A stretch of DNA of 64,000 nt from Mucor racemosus (lineage: Eukaryota > Mucoromycota > Mucoromycetes > Mucorales > Mucoraceae), in assembly GCA_027405735.1 (NCBI GenBank), contig JAPEHQ010000015.1, forward strand, positions 992,001 to 1,056,000, written 5' to 3'. A program made the translations under genes and the position numbers. Each line of letters begins with the position of its first letter. The first letter of the stretch is position 1. The notes under the pieces are model-generated. The model was not told where the DNA came from. It ran no database searches and saw only the letters and a list, made by a program, of their open reading frames with translations. Shown here one piece after another: positions 11,996 to 22,677 of this stretch.

Positions 11996-12591
11996 ACGTG
12001 CCCTAGCATTAACAGTTAGTAATCCATTTCCAAATAAACAATAGAAAAAATATGTACCTGTACCTGCTACTTGGTTTCAATTTATAAACAATATCGGTCT
12101 TTTTGTTGTAGTTTTAAACATAAATAAAAGAGCTGAGAAAAGAGTAGGGATGAAAAAAGATTTTGCGTGTTACAAACAGGAATTTACAAAGGCACAAAAA
12201 CTTTTAGTGTTGCCAAGCATGTTGTTGTCGTTGTTCCCATTTGGTCCTCGAAAGAAGAACATGGGCAGAACTCTTTCAAACCCCAAATTTCAAATTGATA
12301 TATCTCGTCAATAAGGCAATTCTGTTGAATCAGAATAACTCATATCTACTTTAAACCATTCAAATTATCTTTGTTATTAATTATATTATGATTGATATAC
12401 TTTAGTAAATTGACTAAAAAACGTTGATCTCATTGCTCTGCTCATATGGGCTGCCTGATCCGCACAAAAGCTTTTATTCTGCCCATCTGTGCATATCATT
12501 ATGTCCATTGGAAGCAAAGTTCGGCCGTAGTACGAAAGCCATCTGAAACCTATTTTGTACAGTATAACTGCAAAAAACCGACAACAAAAAC

Positions 12592-12823
12592 TGAGAGTTT
12601 ATGAATACATACAATCTTATTTATAGAAAGAATAATAATAAAGACTAGTAATATTTATCTTGGAGGACGTAGGCTTTATCACTAGAAAAACTAATGGTAA
12701 AAGAAAGAACCAAGAGCTTCTAGGTCTTGGTTTAAAAGACTATTTATAAGAGTTACATTTCAATATGAGTTAGAAATGGAATTGGCATCCAAATTGGCTA
12801 TTTAATATCCTCGAAAACCGACA
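12592..12823. mobile_element. Second copy of the 235-bp LTR, inverted
   Basis: This is the reverse complement of 11253-11487 over its whole length with scattered changes, starting TGAGAGTTTATG and ending CTCGAAAACCGACA. The five bases on each side (AAAAC and ACAAC) do not match, so no clean TSD is preserved; ACAAC occurs again 6 bp away on the left. The two LTR copies, about 1.1 kb apart and inverted, could form a hairpin. Confidence 0.75.
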
Positions 12824-12929
12824 ACAACTACCGTTCTATGACATGTATGTGTCGTTTTTGAAGAGTTAAAGCACAGTTTTAAAACAGAAACCTGCCTTCC
12901 TCTGCCTAAAAAATTCCAAAACTTTGCGC

Positions 12930-13195
12930 CATAATATCTCTGCAAAACACTAAGCTATACTAATACTTTCTAATGATAAAATTTACTTGATTTGAAGCTC
13001 TCTACAACGTATTCAAGTAAAAAAAATTTGGGCACTTTTTTTTATTCTATTTTTTGACATTTTTGTAGTAAATTCTAAATTATTCACTACTGTATATTGA
13101 CCAACATGCTTTTTACATTCATGTCACTGGCATCATTGAGATCTATCGAACCCAATTTAATTCTTTGCAAAATATTAATTTTTTGTCGAGACAAT
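12930..13195 (+). repeat. R1 repeat, partial copy b
   Basis: This matches the interior of R1 copy a (about 6980-7250: the AAGCTATACTA block, the TTTACTTG block, the CATTCATG/CATTGAG block). It ends abruptly where the inverted full copy c begins, so b and c form a head-to-head junction. Confidence 0.65.
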
Positions 13196-14275
13196 CAAAA
13201 TAACAGTTCATATTACAGCTTACAGTCTATGTTAACTGAGTTCCAAAATTGATTTGTGAAATCGACCAGGAAATGATACAAAAAATAAAATAGTTTTATA
13301 GATCATGAACTACAAAGTAAGTTGACCTAGTGTATTAAGTAGTTTTTGTACAGTTTTGGATTCTGCATCTTTCTAAACAAAATTTAGACAAATGTTTTAT
13401 TTTAAATTTTGCACAAAATGCAATTGAAATTTTGAAGGTTTTTTGAAGATACACATCAGTTTTCATAAATATATCTCAAATATAAGTAATGGAAATAATG
13501 CAAAAATAAATTATCTATCGATTGTGCCATTGCTGAACCTTCTAGCTACATTTTTTGTAGAGAAAACAAGATTTTTGTCATTTTTTTTTCAAATTCAGAA
13601 TTTGGGATGAGGGTATATAAGGGAAAAATTGGAGCTAGAAACGAAGGTATTTCTTTGTATACATTTTTGAGAATATCTCCACGAAAAGTCAATATTTTGA
13701 AAAAAACTAAATTGGATCCGAGAGAGCTCCACGAGACCAATGCTATGAATATCAAAAAAATACTGCTCAATTTAACCAACATTTTGAAATCTACTAAATA
13801 AATGCCAAAAAAAAGAGAAAAAAATAAACGTGCTCAGATTTTTTTTATACTAAAATATGTTATAGAGCACTTCAAAACAAGTAAGTTTTATTATTAAAAA
13901 GTGCTAGTATAGCTTAATTGTTTGTAGAGATATGAAGCCTCAAAGTTTTCAATCCTTTAGCAGTGAAATACGCGTAAAAATCTGAAACATTGGCACTAAA
14001 AGAATTATTCCATCTGCTAGATATAGGATATTTCCAGATACTCGTTTTTGGATTAAAGTCGAACATCTCAGGTACATTGGCATATTTTTTTTTTTTGGTA
14101 TTATTTAGTGAAGAAATAAGCTGAGCAGAGATGAAAAGTAAGACCCAGTTTCCAAGGAAAAAGCAGTGAATTTTACCTATTTTTGAGTCTTCCATGAGAC
14201 ATCGAAAAAATTTAGGAATCGTTAACATAATGCGACAAATTCATATCTATTTTGCAGTGTCCAAGGTATATCCTA
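13196..14275 (-). repeat. R1 repeat, copy c, inverted relative to copy a
   Basis: The reverse complement of 6662-7775 with few differences, including both short open frames (13546-13782 - and 13607-13801 +) at essentially full identity. Copies a and c form a large inverted repeat with about 1.1-kb arms around 5.4 kb that contains R2 copy I. Confidence 0.85.
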
Positions 14276-17200
14276 AAAAAATTATTTAGTATGGGGTTAC
14301 TTGTAGAAAAGATGGTATTCTGACTCTGAAGGTTCAAAACTTTGATAATAAACTTTTTGAAAATCAATTATATATTCTTATAAATTACAAATATAAGAGT
14401 GACATATGGTATAAATGTGCATCAATATTCGTAATTTGTCTTTGGCTTTTTTAAGTTCAAATACAGAATGGTTGACTTTTAATCTATTCATAAGCACATG
14501 TGCACGCAGATGAAACTCTTATCAGGTACTTTAAGATAAGCGCTTTTGACAAACAGTGATATGTCGACATATTTGAGATTTTTTTTAGCATATATATATA
14601 TATATATAAGCTCCTTGGAATGACAAAACCTCTGTCCATATTTTTCTAGAACATATGTGCAATTCCAATAGACCTTTTTATTATCAGCAAAGAACGAGCC
14701 ATAGCTCCGCGATCTGCTGTGCTGCTGCACAATGAATAAATAACAATGCTTTTAGGCTCCCACGTCGACGCACAAGTGTAGCACTCGAGATTTAATTTGT
14801 CAACTTTATATCCGTATTTGACATTTGTGTAGATAGTCTACTATTTATGTGTCAAAACACTATATACATCAGCGGATTTCTCTTTATCAAATACATAAAA
14901 AGAATAGCGAATTTCATTGTTATTTTATTGCCCTTTTTAACTACAAAACAGCATAAATATTTTTCAGCTAATAATATGCAAATAAGGGTCACATTGTTCA
15001 TACAAACAAGATGAAAGCAGGGTGGGAATCGACAATTTAAACCTGTATCACATCAAGTTGTCTAATGTCAAAATAACAGCAGCAATTGTACATGAAATGA
15101 TATTATAGTTTAGTATTGAATTCAGTGTATGTATTATAGCCAACACCAGGCAAAATCAACATTCTCTTCAAACTGTGTGTGTTTGTGTTTGTGTTTATAT
15201 TTGTATGTATGTGTGTGGTGGGGGGTGGCTCTACCATAAATAGGCAAATGCTGCATTTTCAAAATGGGTTTAATTGGATTTCTTTCGATAAACCTTAATT
15301 TTATAATACTAGTTTTTTTTCTACGGGTTACAAACAGTAATAATTTACAGCCCCAAATGATTGGGTTTTCTTTCCTTTTGATAACACAAAATTAATTGTT
15401 ATCTTTCTATGATTTTCTAAATTATGGTGTGTATTATTCAAAGAGTTATGTAGCAAGTGCAATTTTAAATAATTTTATAAACGCATATTTGATGGCGTAA
15501 AATAGTGCATAACACATAAACACTAATAATATATGTGGGGGGGGGAGGAGGAGCTTTATAAAAGGGGGGGGGGAGGGAAAAAATAAAAACTGAAACGATA
15601 TGCTATCCTTCTTATTTGTAACATGTTTTTTTTGTAATAATTTAGTGATTGGCAAGCTAACAGATTAATATGATTCTTGAAAGAAATTATCATTATTTTA
15701 GTAGTCTATCACCACAAACTATTATCTTTATTAGAGTTTTTTTGTGTGTAGTAGTGTAACCATAATAAAGTTGAATACAAGGCTATATTGCTTCCTGTTT
15801 CTCCTTTGCGTTTGCCTTTTTTTTTTCTTTATATAAAACCCCCTTTAAAAAGATACAAATAATAATAATAACGATATTGTTATTGTACCACAGCATTTTA
15901 TAACGTTATTATAATCGACATTTGAATAAAAATATATTGTCAGAAAAAAAACAAATGCTTTTTGGTTGAAATGTCATCCTAAATAAAAAATCGAATGATT
16001 TATATAGAGGTTTGAAAAAGGCTCGAATTCTAGAATTACAACCACAAAAAAAAATGGATCGCATGAATATTCTCAACATTGGCCATTCATTTCGTCAATA
16101 CTGTTTTCTTGTGGGTAACACAGGATTAGGCTGGGTAATTTTGTTATTTAATGCACTTGTATAGCTGATATCTCATTTGTACCACTAATTTAATTGGTAT
16201 ATAATATATTCAGTATTGTAAGATTCCTCTTTTTTTTACAAGCTTATTGTTTATCATTTTCCATTGACTCATATACAAAAGCAAGGAAAAAAAATTTAAA
16301 ATAGAACCTTATAGATATTTATGGTTGCTGCTCCGAATAACCATGTTTTACCTTTGTGTTGGATATTTATAAAAGAAAGATTAAAGATAAAAACGTCAAA
16401 AATTTAGTAGGAATCTAAGCGATAATTGCTCTGACTTTGCCTGCCAAGAATTTCAAGCAAATTAGACATTTTAAGCAATAGCTTTTTAATCGCTATCATA
16501 TACATATATGCGTTTTTTCTGCTTTTCCCAGGTTCCAAAGATCTCGCGGAGATTGCATAATAAGTTTTTGATTTTTTAATGTAAGCGGATTCATGGAATA
16601 CGATACACTTTGCAAGATTATTTCATCATAGTGTAGCAGGGGGGAAATATTATACACACTGTTCATTTTGATAAGCCGAGGTCTTGAAAAAGTGTGTAGC
16701 AGAAATGTATCTAATTTAGAATAGGTTCAGACGGGCCTACAAAATGAAATGATTCATAAATTTATGCATTCAATTTAGCTATTAAAATGTTTGAGATGGC
16801 AATTTTATACTTAATCTCTATGTACCTAATAGGTCCTTTATGCTGTCTGTGTAGTATACCATGTCAACAAGCCATTCCTTGCTTGTATACCACATCAAAA
16901 TGTAAAATAGCTACAGTGACGTCATGTTAGCGCACTCAAGTGCCTGATAAAAAAGTACTGCTATTTGGAAGGGGTATTGCATATCTCAACATTTGACATG
17001 ATTTGCGTATATGATATAAAACCTGGTTTTTTTTTTTTTTTGCCATTCGGATGATCTTAAGGTAACAAAGGATTGTAAATTGTGTATCGGATGTGAACAT
17101 GGCAATACCGAAACTTAAATAGGTCACAAGAAGGAAGATCGCTCTTTTTATATTATGACTGTAAAATTGGGATATTTTGGTTTATTCGCACACCCTAATA

Positions 17201-17530
17201 GAAACTCCCCAATCGATTAAACCTTTCCCTTTCCCTTTTCTCTCTTGTTTTCTTTTTTCCTTTTTTCTCTTTTCCCTCTTCCAACACTCTCTTTTCTTTT
17301 TTTTTTTTTTATTTTTTTTATTACTATTATTACAACAAACAGTAAATTTTATTGATTTAACATTTACTAGTCTGAAATAAAAAAATAATAAAAAAAGGAA
17401 CTATAACATTATCATACAACATTCATCATTACAACAAAACAAAAAATCAGCCAAGAAACTAGAAAAAGATCAGAATCTATCTATTCATCTCTCTACATTT
17501 GTTATATACAGAAAGCTACTATCGAAAATT
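14276..17530. other. Long gene-poor stretch before the PHD-protein gene
   Basis: About 3.2 kb of AT-rich DNA. I see a (TA)n run near 14590-14608, a TG-rich low-complexity segment at 15172-15230, G-runs at 15537-15583 and a pyrimidine tract at 17215-17312 that probably belongs to the promoter or 5' UTR of the next gene. An 80-aa minus-strand frame at 14488-14730 has a weak FLYWCH-like look (KKVYWNC...C.H) but no further support. No gene is called. Confidence 0.45.
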
Positions 17531-19624
17531 ATGAAATCAATGTAAGTTTTATTTTTGGGCATTTTTATTAACTATTTTGTTACTTAGCGACGGAGGCACA
17601 CTATCTCTTTTTAAGAAATAAAAGATAGTGCCGTTGCTAGGCAACAAAATGGAAAAAATGAAATACATTTTGTCCAACGATACACAATTTTGACATCGAT
17701 ATTTTTCTTTATTTAATAGCACTATCACAACAAAAAACAACAAGAATGTTATTGCTGATACAAAGAAAGTGTCAAAAAATAATGCAAAGCCAAAGCCAAG
17801 ACAAAAATCAAAATCTCCAGCAGTTGCCGCAGAAGGTACTGTAATCTCAGAGACTGCAGTAGAGCCTACAACATCATCAACAACAACAAACATCAAGCCA
17901 GATTCTGAAATGATTTCTATCGATTTAAAGAAACATAGATTGAAGAAATCTGTTCAATATAACGATATTAGTTCTGTTGCAAAGAAGTTAAAAGATCGCT
18001 TATCAAAAGCAGCAAAGCGATTATCTGATCCAGCAATTTCTTTACCACCTACACCTCCACCTTGCTGTAGTGATAAATCAGAATCTGATATGCCTCAGCA
18101 AGAAGCCCAAGGAGAAGCAGCCAATACAATGTTGTCTAAATCTGATTGGTCAAATAGCAAGCCAATTTCATTGCACAACCTTCAATTGTTAAAGCAATAT
18201 CTTATCTTTGTCTCCAAGGAATCAACTGACATTTCATTTAAAGATCACTCAATTCAATTTTCCCCATCAAATGTGAATGAATCTATTGATCCTTCAACAG
18301 AATCAGAAAGATCTGCTCGTTGCGGTGCAACTTTAATTGAATCTTATGTGCATGAGGCATCCAATATGGATAAGGAACTTCACCTTTCCAGACCTGAAGG
18401 TAAATATTATTTTTTGGGGGGTCTTGGGCGTTTTATTCTTTTTCTTTCCATAAAAAATCTCATGTGAACCTTTAACTGACTTTTAAATGTTTAATAGATG
18501 GCCGTTCTTATTCAAGATCTCGTATCGACCGTAAACGTCCTGGTAGACCACCCAAGTCTCAATTGAATGGTGAAGTAGCAGCAGATGATAAATCAGAATC
18601 TAGTCAACGTATTCGTATGAAGCGTAAATCTATTCAGCGTCATTCTTCTACTACAAACACTACAAATACCACTGCTCACTCTACACATCAACATATGAAA
18701 AAGAAGAATATTCAATGTATTTGTTCTACACCTCATGAAGAAATTGAATCCATGGTTCAATGTGACGATTGTTATCGCTATTTGCATTTGGAATGTCTCG
18801 AATTAAATGATGCAGCATTAACAGAAACTTTCCGTTGCCCATCTTGTTTCCTTTCACTTGGTTCTTGCACTGGAAAAAATGCTAAATTGTTGAGTGCTAT
18901 TACTTGGAGATATGCTGCTCAATGGAAGAGTCAACGTTTAGCTTTAAAAAGTCAAGATGCTGCTAATACAGATGATGAAGACGCTGAAGAATACGACGAC
19001 GATGATTTTTCATCTGCAATGGATATTGATTCATCTCCTCTTAGTAAATTCAACTTTACAGCATCAAATACATCTAACCCTACAACATCAGCTACAACAT
19101 CAACAACAACACCTCCTCCTCTTCATCTTCATGATGACGATGATGGATATTCTACTGATTTACCAGGTCCAGAAACACCGACAGATTGGCCTGACGTTTC
19201 ATCTGAATCCAGATTTAGTAGTCAAGATAGTAGTGCTAGTGAAGTCACCACTCCTAATGAAAACCTATTCCTTGATCCATTCGACACTAAAGAAGATGGT
19301 CAATTGGTATTAGATCCCGAAAGTTTAGAGATTTTATCTCGTTTAGCTTACTTGCAATCACTTGATTCTGTCAAGAAAGAGTTATTTGCACCTAATGCCT
19401 CTGATGTTTTTCTTTGTGAAAATTTGTAAGTGTAACAAAATGTGAGGTATTTTTTGATAAATATTAATTTTTAAATGTAAAATAGATCAAACAATTCTAC
19501 CGTACCTGTAGCATCTCCTCAAGCACCTCGTTTTGCAGCAAATGTCCCGCCCTCTGATATTTGCTCTCAAGATCTTTCTGAATTCTCTTTTGATTCAGGA
19601 CCTTTTTGGGAACCTCTTTTTTAA
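17531..19624 (+). CDS. PHD-finger protein with AT-hook, 585 aa
   Basis: Four exons: 17531-17541, 17720-18399, 18498-19425, 19486-19624. The first exon holds only M-K-S-I(part); its GTAAGT donor and the TTTAATAG acceptor enclose a 178-bp intron, the longest in the window. The last exon ends ...SFDSGPFWEPLF. An AT-hook core (KRPGRPPK, residues about 243-250) lies at the exon 2/3 boundary, then a PHD zinc finger (CICSTPHEE..MVQCDDCYRYLHLECLEL..FRCPSCF, about 304-350) with C4HC3 spacing. The rest is Ser/Thr/Asp-rich and looks disordered. Proteins of this make-up read histone H3 tails and bind AT-rich DNA, so a chromatin role in the nucleus is likely. I cannot assign it to a named complex. The first intron contains a hairpin and an X-box-like palindrome. 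Confidence 0.85.
17599..17645. promoter_or_regulatory. Hairpin plus X-box-like palindrome in intron 1 of the PHD gene
   Basis: CACTATCT at 17599 pairs with AGATAGTG near 17630, giving a stem with an A/T loop. It is followed directly by GTTGCTAGGCAAC (17633-17645), an imperfect palindrome close to the RFX X-box. Placement in the long first intron suggests a regulatory element, by inference only. Confidence 0.35.
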
Positions 19625-21155
19625 TTAATATTATTCTTTCTATCTCCCTTTCTCTCTATTCTTGTAAATAATTTACTTCAATGACAAACACACACACACA
19701 CACACAACAAACAAACAAAATATTACAAAATTCCTCTTTGTATCATATAAACTTCTTTTTTTTCATATCGCATATATAATTTCCTTAAAATCAAAAAGAA
19801 AAAAAAATCATATCCTATTTCTTCCCTCTTCTTTATCCCCCCTTTCTCCCCTTTATGTATTTTCTCACCAAAAATCTTATAAAAAACTCATTACATACAA
19901 CATATATAAAAAAAATCACCCCTTTCTCCCCCCTTAAAAAAATAATAACTACTTTTTTTACCCCTTTTTTTTATTAATTTAAACCATTGGCAAAGACAAA
20001 AGCTTCTTCATTATTAGAACCATATTTAATTACAAAGTATGTAAGAATAAATATATTCTTTTATCAAAGGTTACCAATATAAAATAACATTGCTGTCAAT
20101 ACATTATGCGTTCATTGATTCTATTCAAGCAGTATGTCGTGTGATTTTTTTGATCTGCCAACTCCTGCCCCAAAATTAGTCTATTTCTTTTAGTGTTTCA
20201 TCGTCTATAATAAACAACGAAATCAATAATATCGTCATTGGGCAGCAGCAATAAGAATAAGAACCGTTATACTACATTTTTTAGCTAAATAAATAAAAAC
20301 GTTTGTCATATAAAATGGTTAAAACTGTCGATTATTCTTAAAATATGCATATATTTTCTACTTTGATTCTTTATATGCAACTTTATGTGTTAACATATCG
20401 CCACCTTTCCGTCTAAATGTAAGTAGTGAGGGTTGCAGGAAAAAAAATCAAGAAGAATGTCGCACTTACAAAAAAGGAAAAACTTGACATTTCTAAAGGA
20501 AAACAGCATATTCATGCGGTAAATGTATTTTTTTACAAAAAACAAAAATAGTACATTAATTTTGACATGTCTTGATATATACTCAAAGTGTCAAAACTAC
20601 TATAGTATTTGATAAAGGTTTTGAAAAAACTCTTTGAAAACAAATGTTTCACTTTTCTTTCCCAGTCAAATGACTAAATTTCAGTCATTTTGGCCTTTTT
20701 TAAGGGGAATATACGTAGAACTCCAGGTGATAATGATTCCTTATATTGAAGGGTTTCATTACACCTTTCATTGATTCTTGAGGCTACCTTGAAGACATGT
20801 CAATACGAATTATAAGATAGGCTCCTTCCTAAATCTCCTTTGGGTTTGTGTAACAAAAATTTTAAGACATTTTTAGTTTTATAGTGATATTGAATCATTT
20901 AGTAATCTGCAAAAAGTCTCAAATGGTATCATACTATATCGAATTATAATTTGTATTATAGAAATTTGCCCTTCTTTTTATGACGACAAATGAGGAAAAT
21001 CAACATCATAATTTACGTTATTAAGCTGTTTTGAATCAGGATTAATGATATGTATTCCAAATGGTGGGAAAATTTTACATGTGAAAGATGCAAATAAAAT
21101 TAATAATTTTTTATATTTTTTTAATATTATTCTCTTCTTTCATTAACAAAAAAAA
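19625..21155. other. Intergenic region between the PHD gene and the Pex11 gene
   Basis: About 1.5 kb. It contains a (CA)n run near 19687-19705 just after the stop codon, C/T-rich and A-rich tracts at 19800-19980, and the AT-rich Pex11 promoter. No gene or repeat copy is recognised. Confidence 0.45.
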
Positions 21156-22089
21156 ATGTCCACTGAAAAGAAACCTCAGCAACAACAACATAAAAAAGAA
21201 GCTATCAATCCTTTAGCAGTTGCTAAATTATTAGGTCCTTCTAATCCAAAGTTGGATCACCTTATTCGATTTTTAAACAGTGTTAGAGGTACTGATAAAG
21301 TTCTTATGGTAAGTTTTTTTTTGTGTTTTGATAAATTTATGTATTTACCATTATTTTAGTTTATCCAATATTGGTCAAAAGTCATCATTTGGTTTGCTCA
21401 AAAACGTTCAGCTCCTTTAAAAACTGCTACAGCAGCCATTTCATTCATTCAACGTATTCAAAACTTTGCAGGACCTGTAAGTGATTTCCGTATTTTATTG
21501 CGTTATTACGGCTTATTGCCCATGGTGCAATACATGAACTATTTGGAATACAATCAACCACCTAGTCAACTTGCCCTCACAATCGAGCGCCTTCAAAATT
21601 GGGCCAACATCATTTATTATCCTTTGGAACACATTTATTGGTTGGGTGCTCATCAAGTTATCCCTATCAGTGAAGAAAAGACCAACAAAATTGGAATGTG
21701 GAGTTGTCGTTTCTGGGCTGCATATGTAATTTTAGAATATGGTAGACTTGGAGAGCAATATAGAAATTTAAAAAAGAGAGAAACTGGTTTATTAAAGCGT
21801 ATTAAGGCTGGTGATATCGAAACTCATGAAGATCCCGAAGCCGAGATGGCTTCAATCAAGGCCGAAAGAACAAGCATGATTGTCAATACTTGCATCAATA
21901 CAGGGTAAATCAATTTGTAATATTATTTTCAATGCTTTTTTGACTAACCATCACTTAAATCCCAGTTACTTACCTTTAACTGTTCATTGGTCTTTGGAGA
22001 AATCAAGCTTCCCAGATGTTTTGGTTGGTGTCTTTGGTGGTTTTGCATCTATATTCCAAATCTATGCTGCATGGCAAGCAAGTGCCTAA
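21156..22089 (+). CDS. Peroxisomal biogenesis factor 11 (Pex11) family protein, 273 aa
   Basis: Three exons: 21156-21308, 21360-21904, 21966-22089, with 51- and 61-bp introns. The start is the ATG after an A-run at 21156. The protein reads LDHLIRFLNSVRGTDKVLMF near the N-terminus, then KTATAAISFIQRI, PVSDFRILLRYYGLLPMVQY, and a C-terminal hydrophobic segment PDVLVGVFGGFASIFQIYAA. This order (N-terminal amphipathic helices, central LRYYGLLP region, C-terminal membrane segment) is that of the Pex11 family, most like Pex11C-type proteins. These sit in the peroxisomal membrane and promote elongation and division. Length fits the family. A GTAAGT inside exon 2 (after FAGP) is coding and not a splice site, since the conserved reading continues through it. 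Confidence 0.9.
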
Positions 22090-22677
22090 AAAATTATATA
22101 TTTATTTATTTTATTTTATTTTTTAAAAAAAAAACACCCAATCTGTCAAAATAAAAATTCAGGAACCGTTGCCATAGCAACAAATTTGTTACTATAAATT
22201 ACAATGCTTTTGAAACCCTTGCCCGCAGGGCAGTAAATGTAATGGATTTACTACTTACTGTCAGTGACATCACGGCATTAAAACAGATCAGTTCATTTTT
22301 ATTAAAATTGCGCCCCCTCAATTTGGGTAATCTGCAAGGCCTAGGGGTGCTCCCTCCGCACAAATTTCGTAATTGCGGGCCAAATGAACTTTCTCACAAA
22401 AAGGCCATCCCACCTAAATAGCCCTTACCTTTTGAAAAAAATTGAACCCCTCCTTTTTTGTTGGAGGGTGGTCTGTCAAAAAAAAAAAAAAAGTCTTTCT
22501 TAGCAATTGTATTTATTTAAATCATTTGAAAAAAGGTTTCTATAACCTTTGGACTATATACTCTCATTGGAATATATCCCTCCTTCATTTTTCCGCCCCT
22601 CTCTCTCTCTCTCTTTTTTTTTTTTTGTAATTTATTATTTAAGAAACACCAATATTACACTTACAGGTTGTTTCTCG
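22090..22677. other. Intergenic region between the Pex11 and PPR genes
   Basis: About 590 bp. It holds a perfect-looking X-box palindrome at 22168-22181, then GC-richer, G/C-run sequence (22200-22430) that stands out from the AT-rich surroundings, A-runs, a CT repeat at 22600-22625 and the PPR promoter. A TTACAG at 22660-22665 could be a 5' UTR splice acceptor. Confidence 0.45.
22168..22181. promoter_or_regulatory. X-box-like palindrome GTTGCCATAGCAAC
   Basis: This 14-bp near-perfect palindrome matches the consensus recognised by RFX winged-helix factors (in yeasts Rfx1/Crt1, DNA-damage regulation). It lies 79 bp past the Pex11 stop and 497 bp before the PPR start, so it could serve the PPR gene. 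Function is inferred from the motif alone. Confidence 0.45.

Larger units (their letters stand above)
9155..12560 (+). mobile_element. R2 repeat, copy I (about 3.4 kb), interrupted by a solo LTR
   Basis: The whole stretch reappears as the reverse complement at about 57370-60690, and its left third reappears in the same orientation at 40690-42520. Matching landmarks include the segment around 9200-9540, the open frame at 10908-11099 (64% or more identical to the frame at 58632-58823, opposite strand), a CCACTACCAACTATC block near 11740-11760, and CTTTCAAACCC near 12275. Coding traces are present but broken: a WD40-like blade and a spliced gene fragment (separate entries). No terminal inverted repeat was found. 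It may be a Helitron, a MULE carrying captured genes, or a decayed composite; the class is not settled. Confidence 0.7.

Noticed and set aside
12592..12823. ACAAC on both sides as a TSD of the second LTR copy
   Set aside because: The left ACAAC is separated from the LTR start by six bases, so the duplication is not adjacent and I do not claim it.
14488..14730. 80-aa minus-strand frame with a faint FLYWCH-like pattern
   Set aside because: Only two or three motif positions fit, there is a TA microsatellite inside the frame, and no neighbouring transposase sequence.
21479..21485. GTAAGT within Pex11 exon 2 as a splice donor
   Set aside because: The conserved PVSDFRILLRYYGLLP reading continues through it, so it is coding.
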